From Vibrio fluvialis (GTDB lineage Bacteria; Pseudomonadota; Gammaproteobacteria; Enterobacterales; Vibrionaceae): DNA of 64,000 nucleotides. Of the stretch, positions 10,339 through 18,037 are shown one piece after another. The notes beneath the pieces are model-generated. The model ran no database searches. It had not been told where the DNA came from and was given only the letters and a program-made list of their open reading frames with translations. The stretch covers positions 124,001 to 188,000 of the forward strand of contig NZ_UHIP01000002.1 in assembly GCF_900460245.1 (NCBI RefSeq), written 5' to 3'. Numbering within the stretch: the stretch's first letter is position 1; the number at the start of each line of letters is the position of its first letter. A program made the translations under genes and the position numbers.

Positions 10339-11367
10339 ATGTCCACCATTCAAACTATTGGCATTGACCTCGCCAAGAATGTCTTCAGTATTCACGGCGT
10401 TGATGCATATGGCAAGTGTGTACTACGCAAAACAGTTAAAAGAAACAGACTGTTAGAGGTATTCGCCAACCTACCGCCCTGCTTAGTCGGTATGGAAGCT
10501 TGCTCTGGCGCTCATCATTGGGCGAGAGAACTGAGTAAACTTGGACATACACCTCGCATTATGGCTTCGAAGTTTGTTATCCCTTATCGGCAAAATGAAA
10601 AGAACGATGCCAATGATGCTGAAGCTATATGTGAAGCCGTCAGCCGTCCCAAGACGCGGTTTGTCGCTATTAAAAGTACAGAGCAACAAGCTGTGCTTAC
10701 CCTGCATCGCATTCGACATGGTCTGATTAAAAACCGCACCGCCACCATTAATCAGTTACGTGGATTACTTTCTGAATTCGGTATTATTATTCCTCAAGGT
10801 CGATACCCACTCCAAAATACCATTTCCAGCATTCTTGAAGATGCTGAAAATGGGCTACCTATGCTGGCTCGCGAACTACTCTATGACTTAGTCAATCGTA
10901 TCCACGATATCAACATTGAAGTACTGCGATACGACCGCAAAATTTATGCGCTCGTCAGTCAGATGAAAGAGGCTAAAAAGCTCATGACTATTCCTGGCGT
11001 GGGAGAACATAGTGCAACAGCCATTGTTGCTACGGTTTCTGATGGAAAACAATTTCGTTCCAGCCGTCAATTTGCTGCATGGGTTGGATTAGTGCCGAGA
11101 CAATATACCACTGGCGGTCACGTCCAACTTGGGCGCATAAGCAAACGAGGCGACAAACACATCCGTACGTTACTTATTCATGGAGCACGTGCTGTTATAG
11201 CAAGATGCAAAGACAAAACGGATAGAAACAGTCTCTGGTTACAACAATTAGTTGAACGTCGCGGTTATAAGCGAGCAACCGTCGCTTTAGCCGCTAAAAA
11301 CGCCCGAATTATCTGGGCGTTACTGACTTCGGGAAATGAGTATAAAGTTAACTATATCAATGGTTAA
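10339..11367 (+). CDS. IS110/IS1111 family transposase (DEDD)
   Basis: 342 residues. ATG at 10339 is placed just after GGAGGTGACT; an in-frame GTG two codons upstream lies inside that ribosome site. The N-terminal RuvC-like DEDD domain shows GIDLAKNVFS, VGMEACSGAHHW and NDANDAEAICEA. The C-terminal Transposase_20 domain shows MTIPGVGEHSATAI and RQFAAWVGLVPRQYTTGG. These recombinases act with a guide RNA from the element's non-coding end and leave no target duplication. The gene runs opposite to the cassettes. Confidence 0.95.
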   Translation: MSTIQTIGIDLAKNVFSIHGVDAYGKCVLRKTVKRNRLLEVFANLPPCLVGMEACSGAHHWARELSKLGHTPRIMASKFVIPYRQNEKNDANDAEAICEAVSRPKTRFVAIKSTEQQAVLTLHRIRHGLIKNRTATINQLRGLLSEFGIIIPQGRYPLQNTISSILEDAENGLPMLARELLYDLVNRIHDINIEVLRYDRKIYALVSQMKEAKKLMTIPGVGEHSATAIVATVSDGKQFRSSRQFAAWVGLVPRQYTTGGHVQLGRISKRGDKHIRTLLIHGARAVIARCKDKTDRNSLWLQQLVERRGYKRATVALAAKNARIIWALLTSGNEYKVNYING

Positions 11368-11593
11368 CCCCACCGAGTCAACACAATTGCAATTGATGGC
11401 AATACGGTCAGACCGAGGTATCAAAGCCTGTTTAATTGGGAAGTAGAAAATACTGTCTAACGAATGAGGCTGGTACCAAGCGAATATCATCAAGGTAATG
11501 GCAATAAAGCCTGTCAAATACCGAATGTAGAGCTGCTGTCCGATCCACTGTTGTCAAAGAGAGCTATTGTTGACAAAAGAGGGAGTCCATGTA
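11368..11593 (+). ncRNA. Predicted guide (bridge/seek) RNA region of IS copy 1
   Basis: About 210 bp of non-coding DNA between the transposase stop and the right inverted repeat, the place where IS1111-type elements are known to encode their guide RNA. It contains TAACGAATGA at 11458-11467, identical to the left target/IS junction at 10258-10267, and ATGTAG at 11525-11530, identical to the right end at 11589-11594. ATATCAT near 11486, the complement of part of the left end, is also present. RNA boundaries cannot be set by eye. Confidence 0.5.
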
Positions 11594-11712
11594 GCCCTGT
11601 TAAGGTGTGAACAACGCAATACCGATGCCACCGCATACCACCTTAAACACTAAACGCAACGCATAGTAAAAATGCCACGCGTTGCGAATCACTCTTAAAC
11701 AGATTGTTATGT
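11594..11712 (-). repeat. attC site of cassette A3, interrupted by the IS
   Basis: From GCCC-TGTTAAGGTGTGAACAACGC at the left to CGCGTTGCGAATCACTCTTAAAC...GTTATGT at the right. The outer ATAAC of the site is on the far side of the IS (10257-10261). The inner arms differ from the 9734 and 13060 sites, so this cassette likely came from another array. Confidence 0.8.
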
Positions 11713-11730
11713 GATTACTGACAGTTCTCG

Positions 11731-12024
11731 CTACACTCTTGTACAACTGAACACGTGATGCTCATTAAACTCAATTTCATCACCCAGCTTCAAGCTCTTG
11801 AACGCGACGCTAATACTTGGGTCAAAACCACTAATTTTACCTTGGTATGTTTTCGCGGCTATCTCTTTAACAGATGTTACTGTAATTCTCTCAGAATCAT
11901 ATTGAAGAGTTACAGAGTCGCCTGTATTGATACCGGAATACTCGATCGGTTTCCCTGGAGTATGATCACTTATTACTGAATATGTAATCGCTGTTTCAAA
12001 TCCTAATTCTTCTGCATTTTTCAT
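11731..12024 (-). CDS. Cassette A3: small beta-rich protein, unknown
   Basis: 97 residues; the start at 12024 follows a strong GGAGGAAAT. No signal peptide or membrane segment. The sequence is beta-rich, with SGINTGDSVTLQYDSERITV and FKSLKLGDEIEFNEHHVFSC; the K-L-G-D-E-I-x-F wording is one I associate with small proteins from other Vibrio cassettes. It lies between two attC sites. No function can be offered. Confidence 0.75.
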   Translation of the reverse strand: MKNAEELGFETAITYSVISDHTPGKPIEYSGINTGDSVTLQYDSERITVTSVKEIAAKTYQGKISGFDPSISVAFKSLKLGDEIEFNEHHVFSCTRV

Positions 12025-12041
12025 AATATTTCCTCCAATCA

Positions 12042-12169
12042 CATAACGCTGCGTTAAGTAGTGAGCAACGCGACCACCTAAACTAAACCATTGCGCCGTA
12101 AACACAAAACCCAACGATGGAATGAAAAATGCCATGCGTTGGGAATCTGTCTTAAACGCTTTGTTATGC
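12042..12169 (-). repeat. attC site of cassette A2
   Basis: CATAACGCTGCGTTAAGTAG at the left and ATGCGTTGGGAATCTGTCTT then GTTATGC at the right, about 128 bp, with complementary AACGC and GCGTT inner arms. It separates cassettes A2 and A3. Confidence 0.85.
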
Positions 12170-12175
12170 GCTTAT

Positions 12176-12979
12176 TTAGTACGCAAATGTCGGCGCGGCC
12201 CTTGGAATCTCAACCCACTGATTCTCACTTTTTTCATGAAAAACAGCGGCAATATCGATATCGACGGTTCCTTTTTTCGAAAACTTAACTCTTAACGGAT
12301 GAGTCGGAGTTAGAGTAGACGTCATAGGACGAATTAAAATACCATTAGCATTACCATTTGGGGAAGTGAATGCATCTTTGTTGAAACCACCAACGAATGG
12401 TTGCCCGTTCGACATTTCCCAATGAATATCCTGCTCTGCGTTGGTTGTAACAAATACAAAGCTAGCATTAGGTTCCATAAGGTGCGATGCCTTAACGGCA
12501 ATTTCAATTTGTGTCTCATCTACTTTAGTTTGTGTAAATGACAGATTTGAGAAGCCTTGGTGTTGAGGAGTAAAAGAAGCATTTCCCTGCGTAACACTTA
12601 CAATCTGTGCAATCGCGGCCTCAAGCCCCACCGTATGCATATCAATAAAGAGGGTTTGCTTAAGTAGCGATGGCATATCAGAACCATCAATTCTAACTGG
12701 TATAACTCGAGTTTTTCCTTTAGATGCAGAGTACAAGGCATTTTGCCATTCTAATTTCACCATGCCACTAGCAAGGCTGTTTTTGGATACAAAGAAAAAA
12801 ACAAACTCTGGTGCTTCAAGCCCCTGATTCATTTTATCAATGATCCCTTCACCAGGCTGGATTGACCAAGAATCATAGAACACTTCATCTTGACCAAAGA
12901 TACTAGCAAGTTTTAAAGCAACTGCTTCTACCAAAGGCTTATCATTATGATTGTGACTAAGGAAAATTTTATGTCCCAC
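12176..12979 (-). CDS. Cassette A2: TIR-domain protein with C-terminal beta domain
   Basis: 267 residues. Residues 1 to about 135 are a TIR domain: KIFLSHNHND at strand A, VFYDSWSIQPGEGI in the BB-loop region, FVFFFVSKNSLAS, then the helix with Glu77 (VKLEW) in the place of the NADase catalytic Glu, and TRVIPVRIDG. Residues about 145-267 are beta-rich (IEIAVKASHLMEPNASFVFV, PLRVKFSKKGTVDIDI) and not recognised. Bacterial TIR proteins often consume NAD+ or make signalling nucleotides in anti-phage defence; the C-terminal part may be a sensor. As a one-gene cassette it would be a self-contained unit. Activity is inferred. Confidence 0.85.
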   Translation of the reverse strand: MGHKIFLSHNHNDKPLVEAVALKLASIFGQDEVFYDSWSIQPGEGIIDKMNQGLEAPEFVFFFVSKNSLASGMVKLEWQNALYSASKGKTRVIPVRIDGSDMPSLLKQTLFIDMHTVGLEAAIAQIVSVTQGNASFTPQHQGFSNLSFTQTKVDETQIEIAVKASHLMEPNASFVFVTTNAEQDIHWEMSNGQPFVGGFNKDAFTSPNGNANGILIRPMTSTLTPTHPLRVKFSKKGTVDIDIAAVFHEKSENQWVEIPRAAPTFAY

Positions 12980-13059
12980 TACGGTATCCTTCTAAAAGTG
13001 ATTTATCTCTTACAGTCAGCATTTTACCTGAAAACCTAAGCAAGCGAAGTGCTCTAGCG

Positions 13060-13184
13060 CATAACGCCCGCTTAAGTGGTGAGCAACGCTACCACGACAC
13101 TTAATTATTGCGCCGTAAACACAAAAGTTAAATCAAACCAAAACCGCCGAGCGTTGCGAATCCGTCTTAAAGCGTTTGTTATGC
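13060..13184 (-). repeat. attC site of cassette A1
   Basis: CATAACGCCCGCTTAAGTGG at the left and GCGTTGCGAATCCGTCTTAA then GTTATGC at the right, 125 bp, nearly the same as the 9734 site. These two define the host-type attC of this array. Confidence 0.88.
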
Positions 13185-13191
13185 GAATTTT

Positions 13192-13632
13192 TTAGAGCAG
13201 ATGTTTAAACCATTCATACATTGAAACAATAAGAAATACACATGACAAATAATAAGCAGGCAAGTATTTTATATACCTCATCTGTGACGTCCACTTTTTA
13301 TCTGAGATAAGCAGCTTATATTTTAACGCTCCTTTTATATCTTCATTCAAACTACTCACATCAATTATCTCCTCGATTTCCTTTTTTTGACTCGGAAAGA
13401 ATTTATAGCTGTCTAACTCTGTAGTTAGCTTATGAGAAAAAAGAATAAAGGCAATTGTAACAGCAAATAGCTTTACACTAAGAGATTGAACACCCCAACA
13501 ACCCAGTATGGCCAAAAACAACCAAATACCTGAATTATTTAAATTCGTATGATACTTCTCAACTCTACGTACGTAACTTGAAATTTCTAACTCAGCTCTA
13601 AGTCTATCTGGATGTTTAACAGATTCTGGCAT
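13192..13632 (-). CDS. Cassette A1: two-pass membrane protein, unknown
   Basis: 146 residues, the first cassette next to attI and so the best placed for expression. The N-terminus is charged and cytosolic-like; a hydrophobic stretch of about 35-67 (SGIWLFLAILGCWGV ... AVTIAFILF) and a second at about 122-142 (YLPAYYLSCVFLIVSMYEWF) flank a soluble loop with EIEEIIDVSSLNEDIKGAL. It starts after GAGG with ATG at 13632. No family is recognised. Small two-helix membrane proteins in cassettes can be toxins, immunity proteins or effectors, but nothing here decides. Confidence 0.7.
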   Translation of the reverse strand: MPESVKHPDRLRAELEISSYVRRVEKYHTNLNNSGIWLFLAILGCWGVQSLSVKLFAVTIAFILFSHKLTTELDSYKFFPSQKKEIEEIIDVSSLNEDIKGALKYKLLISDKKWTSQMRYIKYLPAYYLSCVFLIVSMYEWFKHLL

Positions 13633-13692
13633 CTATATAACCTCAAAAAATAAAAACATATACCATACGCTCAATGCATAAGGGCTTAATTC

Positions 13693-13844
13693 GCATAACA
13701 GCTTATTAGTGCGCATGCGCGTTTACCTCATTGGACCAGTAAAAACGCGCACAGTTAACTATCTGTATACAATGAACTTATCTTCATTTTGCTAAATATA
13801 CCATCTAGAAAAACGCGCATGCGCGTTTTCCAAACCTATTATCT
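13693..13844. repeat. attI-like region of array A with GC-rich palindromes (copy A of a 145-bp repeat)
   Basis: The cassette edge is GCATAAC at 13693-13699 (GTTATGC on the minus strand). The adjoining 145 bp (13700-13844) recur at 38123-38267 with about 14 mismatches. It holds GTGCGCATGCGCG near 13710, the perfect palindrome AAACGCGCATGCGCGTTT near 13811-13828, and a half version AAAACGCGCAC near 13742. Its place between intIA and the first cassette is that of attI; the exact crossover is inferred. Confidence 0.7.
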
Positions 13845-13958
13845 CAAGTCGTCAACACATAACTGATTGATAAAAAATGAATTATATGAATTAGTACGTG
13901 TCTTAACGCGCAAAATTATTTCACTATTTTCCTTGATATTAGGAAATATCAAATAATA

Positions 13959-13974
13959 CTGTATAAATAAACAG
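13959..13974 (+). promoter_or_regulatory. LexA (SOS) box in the integrase promoter
   Basis: CTGTATAAATAAACAG fits the LexA consensus CTGT-N8-ACAG with an AT-only centre. It lies 21 bp upstream of the intIA start and overlaps the likely -10 region. SOS control of integron integrases is established in V. cholerae. Confidence 0.85.
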
Positions 13975-13994
13975 CTCTTTGGGGTGAGGTTATC

Positions 13995-14954
13995 ATGAGT
14001 CTAAAAAGCCCATTTCTAATCGGTGTTCAAGAAACAATGCGCATGCGTGGTTACAGTATTAGAACAGAAAAAACTTATCTGTATTGGATCAAGGCATTCA
14101 TTAACTTTCACCACAAGCGTCACCCCGAAACAATGGGAACGGAAGAAGTTACACAATTTTTAACCTTCCTTGCCAACCAACGGAATGTGGCAATCAACAC
14201 TCAAAAAATTGCACTTAATGCATTGGCCTATTTGTATCAGAAGCATTTGCACCATGAGCTTGGGGATTTAGGTTTTTGCTATGCCACTAAACAGCGACAT
14301 TTACCGACAGTGTTATCCCCATTGGAAATATCATCGATATTAAATCAACTCTATGGCCGCGACAGGCTAATCATTGAGCTGCTCTATGGTAGTGGACTGA
14401 GAGTTTCAGAATGTCTCCGGTTACGTGTCCAAGACATTGATATGGAGCGGGCTACACTGACCATTAGAGACGGAAAAGGGCGAAAAGATAGGCAAACCAT
14501 CCTCAGTCATAAATGCGCCGAAAAGTTTCCAGCATATATTGAGAAAGCTACTAAGATCCAACAGTATGACAACCAACGAGGGATAGGCCCTTCACTGCCA
14601 AATGCATTAGAACGTAAATACCCTAACGCTTTTAGGCAGCGCGGATGGATGTTTATTTTCCCTTCTAAAACGACCTGCATCCACCCGTATACTGGAATAG
14701 TTTGCAGGCATCATCTGCATCAGAGTGTTATTCGTAAAGCGCTCGGGAATGCCGTGCGTAGTATTCAAATAAATAAACGCGTCACCTGCCACACGTTTAG
14801 GCATAGCTTCGCAACTCATCTACTTCAAGCCGGTCGTGATATAAGAAGTGTTCAAGAGTTACTTGGCCACAATGACGTGAGTACAATACAAATCTATACA
14901 CATGTACTTGGCCAACATTTCGCGGGGACAACGAGTCCGTTAGACACACTGTAA
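13995..14954 (+). CDS. intIA: Integron integrase IntIA (tyrosine recombinase)
   Basis: 319-residue integron integrase that recombines attC with attI and attC with attC. The N-terminal SAM-like domain includes MRMRGYSIRTEKTYLYWIKAFI. The catalytic domain has Arg136 (GSGLRVSECLRLR), HTFRHSFATHLL (H-x-x-R), LGHNDVSTIQ and the nucleophile Tyr301 (IQIYTHVLG). The integron-specific extra segment (KYPNAFRQRGWMFIFPS) is present, which separates it from XerC/D. The start follows GGGGTGAGG. It is transcribed away from the cassettes, the normal arrangement, and appears full length with all catalytic residues. Confidence 0.96.
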   Translation: MSLKSPFLIGVQETMRMRGYSIRTEKTYLYWIKAFINFHHKRHPETMGTEEVTQFLTFLANQRNVAINTQKIALNALAYLYQKHLHHELGDLGFCYATKQRHLPTVLSPLEISSILNQLYGRDRLIIELLYGSGLRVSECLRLRVQDIDMERATLTIRDGKGRKDRQTILSHKCAEKFPAYIEKATKIQQYDNQRGIGPSLPNALERKYPNAFRQRGWMFIFPSKTTCIHPYTGIVCRHHLHQSVIRKALGNAVRSIQINKRVTCHTFRHSFATHLLQAGRDIRSVQELLGHNDVSTIQIYTHVLGQHFAGTTSPLDTL

Positions 14955-15143
14955 AGTCGGAGTACTCTAGAAACTCTGTAGCATTACTAAAATTTGGTCA
15001 ACTTATAGTTTGTAGACTTAATTATCAGCCGCCCCAATAATTCGCAATGGGGCAGAAATGAGTTTGGCGACGTCGCCCCTATTTGATTCAGAGCGACAAA
15101 GAAACAAGTTAAGCTATTAATCAATGAGACAGGTGTTACATCT

Positions 15144-16022
15144 TTAGGGGTTCGTAACATCACCTTTCTCTTCGTCATTCATATCCTCATCCATTTGAGC
15201 AGAATAACGCGTCATGGTTGCCATTTGCTTAACAAGCATTGTGCCTAATTGTGAGGTCAGCACCTCGAATGCCGCCGGTGAACAATCCCTGCCGCGCGCC
15301 AGTGTGTATGCCGTATCGATCTGCTCGGTTTGCTGCGGATAGTACAACTTGGCAACCCGGGCACACGCCGCTAAATCGGTGTACCAACTGCCGTGATGCT
15401 CGGCATTGAAGTAATAGGCTGTACGCAGGATCTTTTTGGCCAAGACTCGGTTTTGAACCTTAACTTCCCTACCCGCCACATGCTCAGAACTAAATGAGAG
15501 AAATGCCGCAAGATCATGGTTCAGCTCCAGCGCGATGTTGCGGCTGGGCTTAAGTGCCTCAAAGGTTTTTGCAACATCATCGCCGCTAATACAGCAACAG
15601 CAATGCTTTAACCAGAACTGCCAACGATATTTCTCTCTGGGATGAAGCACTTCTTCCAGACAGCCCGGGTCGAGATCGAGTTTGGAGATCTGAGAAAATC
15701 GACGTGGAAACTCGCATGAAATTTCGCGCAGTCTTTCACGTTGAGAAGCTTGGATTTGATGGTTGAAAATCAGTGAAATATCCAGGTCTGAACGCCCGAT
15801 CTCCGCCACTCCGCGAGCGACGCTGCCATACAGATAAACGCTGTGTATCTCGCCCGGAAAAGCGTGGTTTAAGTTATCAAGCAAAGCATCAACAACGGGC
15901 AAAAATTCGCGCTGAATCTTGTCTGGTGAGCAGGTATCAAGAATCAAGCCTTGCTCGTCGAGGCCTGTATCGGCAGCGGCGCCGTCGCTTTGGTGAAAGC
16001 CACTCTGCGTTTTTTCTTGCAT
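15144..16022 (-). CDS. Nucleotidyltransferase-domain protein
   Basis: 292 residues. A pol-beta-type nucleotidyltransferase core lies at about 60-85: LYGSVARGVAEIGRSDLD, that is GSxxxG followed by SDLD, the metal-binding acidic pair. A helical C-terminal half (about 150-275; DLAAFLSFSSEHVAGREV and ILRTAYYFNAEHHGSWYTD) resembles the helical extensions of MNT/HEPN-type or aminoglycoside-adenylyltransferase-like proteins. A CCCC run (HCCCCISGDD) is odd. It could modify a small molecule, tRNA or protein; the target is unknown. It is the first chromosomal gene beyond intIA and is convergent with it. Confidence 0.75.
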   Translation of the reverse strand: MQEKTQSGFHQSDGAAADTGLDEQGLILDTCSPDKIQREFLPVVDALLDNLNHAFPGEIHSVYLYGSVARGVAEIGRSDLDISLIFNHQIQASQRERLREISCEFPRRFSQISKLDLDPGCLEEVLHPREKYRWQFWLKHCCCCISGDDVAKTFEALKPSRNIALELNHDLAAFLSFSSEHVAGREVKVQNRVLAKKILRTAYYFNAEHHGSWYTDLAACARVAKLYYPQQTEQIDTAYTLARGRDCSPAAFEVLTSQLGTMLVKQMATMTRYSAQMDEDMNDEEKGDVTNP

Positions 16023-16297
16023 GCTTATTCCTTCATCACTGACACCACCTGCATGGCAAAGTCGTATCCATATCTCTTTATTTTTTGCCTATTCGTATAA
16101 ACCGGGCGAATCACTTCAGTGTGCGTATTTATCCAACGCAGACGTTGCGCTACTATTGCTCAGAACAAAAGCAAATTAACGAATACGGCCACCGCCGCGA
16201 GCCCTTCACATTTTTCTTTTTGTGCCTTTGCTCGGGCGATTTCTGACACCGCGTTATTGAACACTGCCGTTTCGTTGTCTCGTCTGGACAGTCACTC

Positions 16298-18037
16298 ATG
16301 CAATTATTTCAACACCTTAAGTGGTTTTTCCGCCAGCACCGCTTTACCTATGCGTTGGCGCTCTCGATGCTTTTTGCCGTCGCGATGCTCAACATGGCGG
16401 TGCCGTGGTTTATTGGTCACGCTATCGATAAGTTACTGGAAACCCGCGATTTTTCTCAAGCAGAATTTTACCTGTTTGCTCTGCTTGGAGTCAGTATTCT
16501 GGTCTACCTGCTTCGTTACGGCTGGCGCCGAGTGCTGTTCGGCACCTCTTATCAGCTTGGCAACATTCTGCGCGAGCAGTTCTATCATCGTCTGCTGAGA
16601 CAAGGCCAAGCGTTCTACAACCAGCACTCCACTGGTGATTTGATGGCGCGTGCCACCAACGATATCGACGCAGTGGAAATGGCGGCCGGTGAAGGCATTT
16701 TGTCGGGTTTTGATGGCCTGATGACCTTCATCCTCGTGCTGGTGATGATGTTTGTGTTTATCGACTGGCAACTGGCTGTGCTGGCCATTCTGCCCTTCCC
16801 GTTTATGGGCTATGGCTTCTATAAACTGTCGAATCGCATTCATCACCAGTTTAAAGACACGTTAGATTCCTTCTCGACCCTGAATGAGCAGGCACAACAG
16901 TCGGTCGCTGGCATTCGCATGATCAAGTCCATGGGCCGTGAAGCGATTGAAGCAGACAAATTTGAGCGTATTGCTGAACAATCGGCGCAAAGTACTTACA
17001 AAGTTCAGCGTTCTGAAGCGTTATTCGATCCGATTATTCAGCTCAGCTTGGGTGCGGCACTGCTCATCGCCCTGCTTATGGGTGGCTGGCAGATCAGCAG
17101 CGGTAACCTCACCGTGGGTCAGCTCACCAGTTTTACCCTGTATCTGTCCGAGCTTATCTGGCCCATGTATGCCTTTGGTTGGCTGATGAACATTTTGCAG
17201 CGCGGCAACGCCGCGATCGGCCGTTTGGAAGAGCTGCTCAACCTGCCAGATTCCATTAACGATCAAGGCACCACTGAGCCAGCAGGCTATGCGCTGGCGA
17301 TTGAGCACGTCAGCTTCCATTACCCGGAGACTGGGCAACCTTCACTGAGCAATATTTCCCTGCAACTGGGCGAAAACCGCGTGCTTGGTATTGCAGGAGC
17401 CACAGGAGCTGGTAAGTCGACCCTGCTGCACCTTTTGATGCGCTACTGGGAAGCAGAGCAAGGTTCGATTGAGGTCAGTGGTATTCCGATTCAATCCATT
17501 CCCCTGCCTGCTCTGCGCAACCTGTACGCGTATGTGCCGCAGGATGCATTTTTGTTCAGCATGAGCATCATGGAAAACATTCGTATCGGCCGCAGTGAAG
17601 CCAGCGATGAAGAAGTGCATCAGGCAGCAAAACTGGCAGCGATTCACGACGATATTTTACAGTTTCCGGAAGGCTACCAAACTCTGGTGGGTGAGCGCGG
17701 TGTGACACTTTCTGGTGGTCAGCGTCAACGTATTTCTATCGCTCGTGCGCTTATTAGCCAGGCACCCATTCTGGTGCTGGATGATGCGCTGTCGGCGGTC
17801 GATATCAAAACGGAAAAAGTGATCATTGAGCACCTGCAGCAGCGACGTGAGCAGACGCTGATCGTAGTCAGCCACCGTCTGTCCGCCATTGAACGCGCAG
17901 ATGAAATTGTCGTGCTGGCGCATGGCGAAATGATTGAAAAAGGCACGCACCGCGAACTGATTCGCCAAGACGGCTGGTATGCGCGTATGGCGGCGTACCA
18001 ACAAATGGAGCAGGCACTGGAGAACGATTTGCAATGA
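16298..18037 (+). CDS. mdlA: ABC exporter subunit MdlA-like (type IV half transporter)
   Basis: 579 residues: six-helix membrane domain (about 15-310) and ATPase domain (about 330-570). Walker A GATGAGKST (K373), signature LSGGQRQRIS and H-loop VVSHRLS are present, but Walker B ends ILVLDD with Asp496 in place of the catalytic Glu, so its own site should be weak. It overlaps mdlB by 4 bp (ATGA), and the pair makes a heterodimeric multidrug-type exporter in the inner membrane, as MdlAB/SmdAB do. The substrate is unknown. ATG at 16298 gives MQLFQHLKWFFRQHRF, the usual N-terminus. Confidence 0.9.
   Translation: MQLFQHLKWFFRQHRFTYALALSMLFAVAMLNMAVPWFIGHAIDKLLETRDFSQAEFYLFALLGVSILVYLLRYGWRRVLFGTSYQLGNILREQFYHRLLRQGQAFYNQHSTGDLMARATNDIDAVEMAAGEGILSGFDGLMTFILVLVMMFVFIDWQLAVLAILPFPFMGYGFYKLSNRIHHQFKDTLDSFSTLNEQAQQSVAGIRMIKSMGREAIEADKFERIAEQSAQSTYKVQRSEALFDPIIQLSLGAALLIALLMGGWQISSGNLTVGQLTSFTLYLSELIWPMYAFGWLMNILQRGNAAIGRLEELLNLPDSINDQGTTEPAGYALAIEHVSFHYPETGQPSLSNISLQLGENRVLGIAGATGAGKSTLLHLLMRYWEAEQGSIEVSGIPIQSIPLPALRNLYAYVPQDAFLFSMSIMENIRIGRSEASDEEVHQAAKLAAIHDDILQFPEGYQTLVGERGVTLSGGQRQRISIARALISQAPILVLDDALSAVDIKTEKVIIEHLQQRREQTLIVVSHRLSAIERADEIVVLAHGEMIEKGTHRELIRQDGWYARMAAYQQMEQALENDLQ

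Larger units (their letters stand above)
10262..11593 (+). mobile_element. IS1111-type insertion sequence (IS110 family), copy 1, inserted in an attC
   Basis: 1,332 bp. Subterminal 12-bp inverted repeats ATGGACTCCCTC (10269-10280) and GAGGGAGTCCAT (11579-11590) sit 7 bp and 3 bp inside the ends (GAATGAT and GTA), the arrangement known for the IS1111 group. There is no target duplication. It interrupts the attC of cassette A3: ATAAC stays on the left and GCCCTGTTAAGG on the right. This position matches the IS1111-attC subgroup, which targets integron attC sites. A copy that looks identical lies at 35925-37256. Confidence 0.9.

Noticed and set aside
13700..13844. CRISPR-like repeats (the GCGCATGCGC units)
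   Set aside because: Only two or three units, unequal spacing and no spacers or cas genes; fits an attI-like region.
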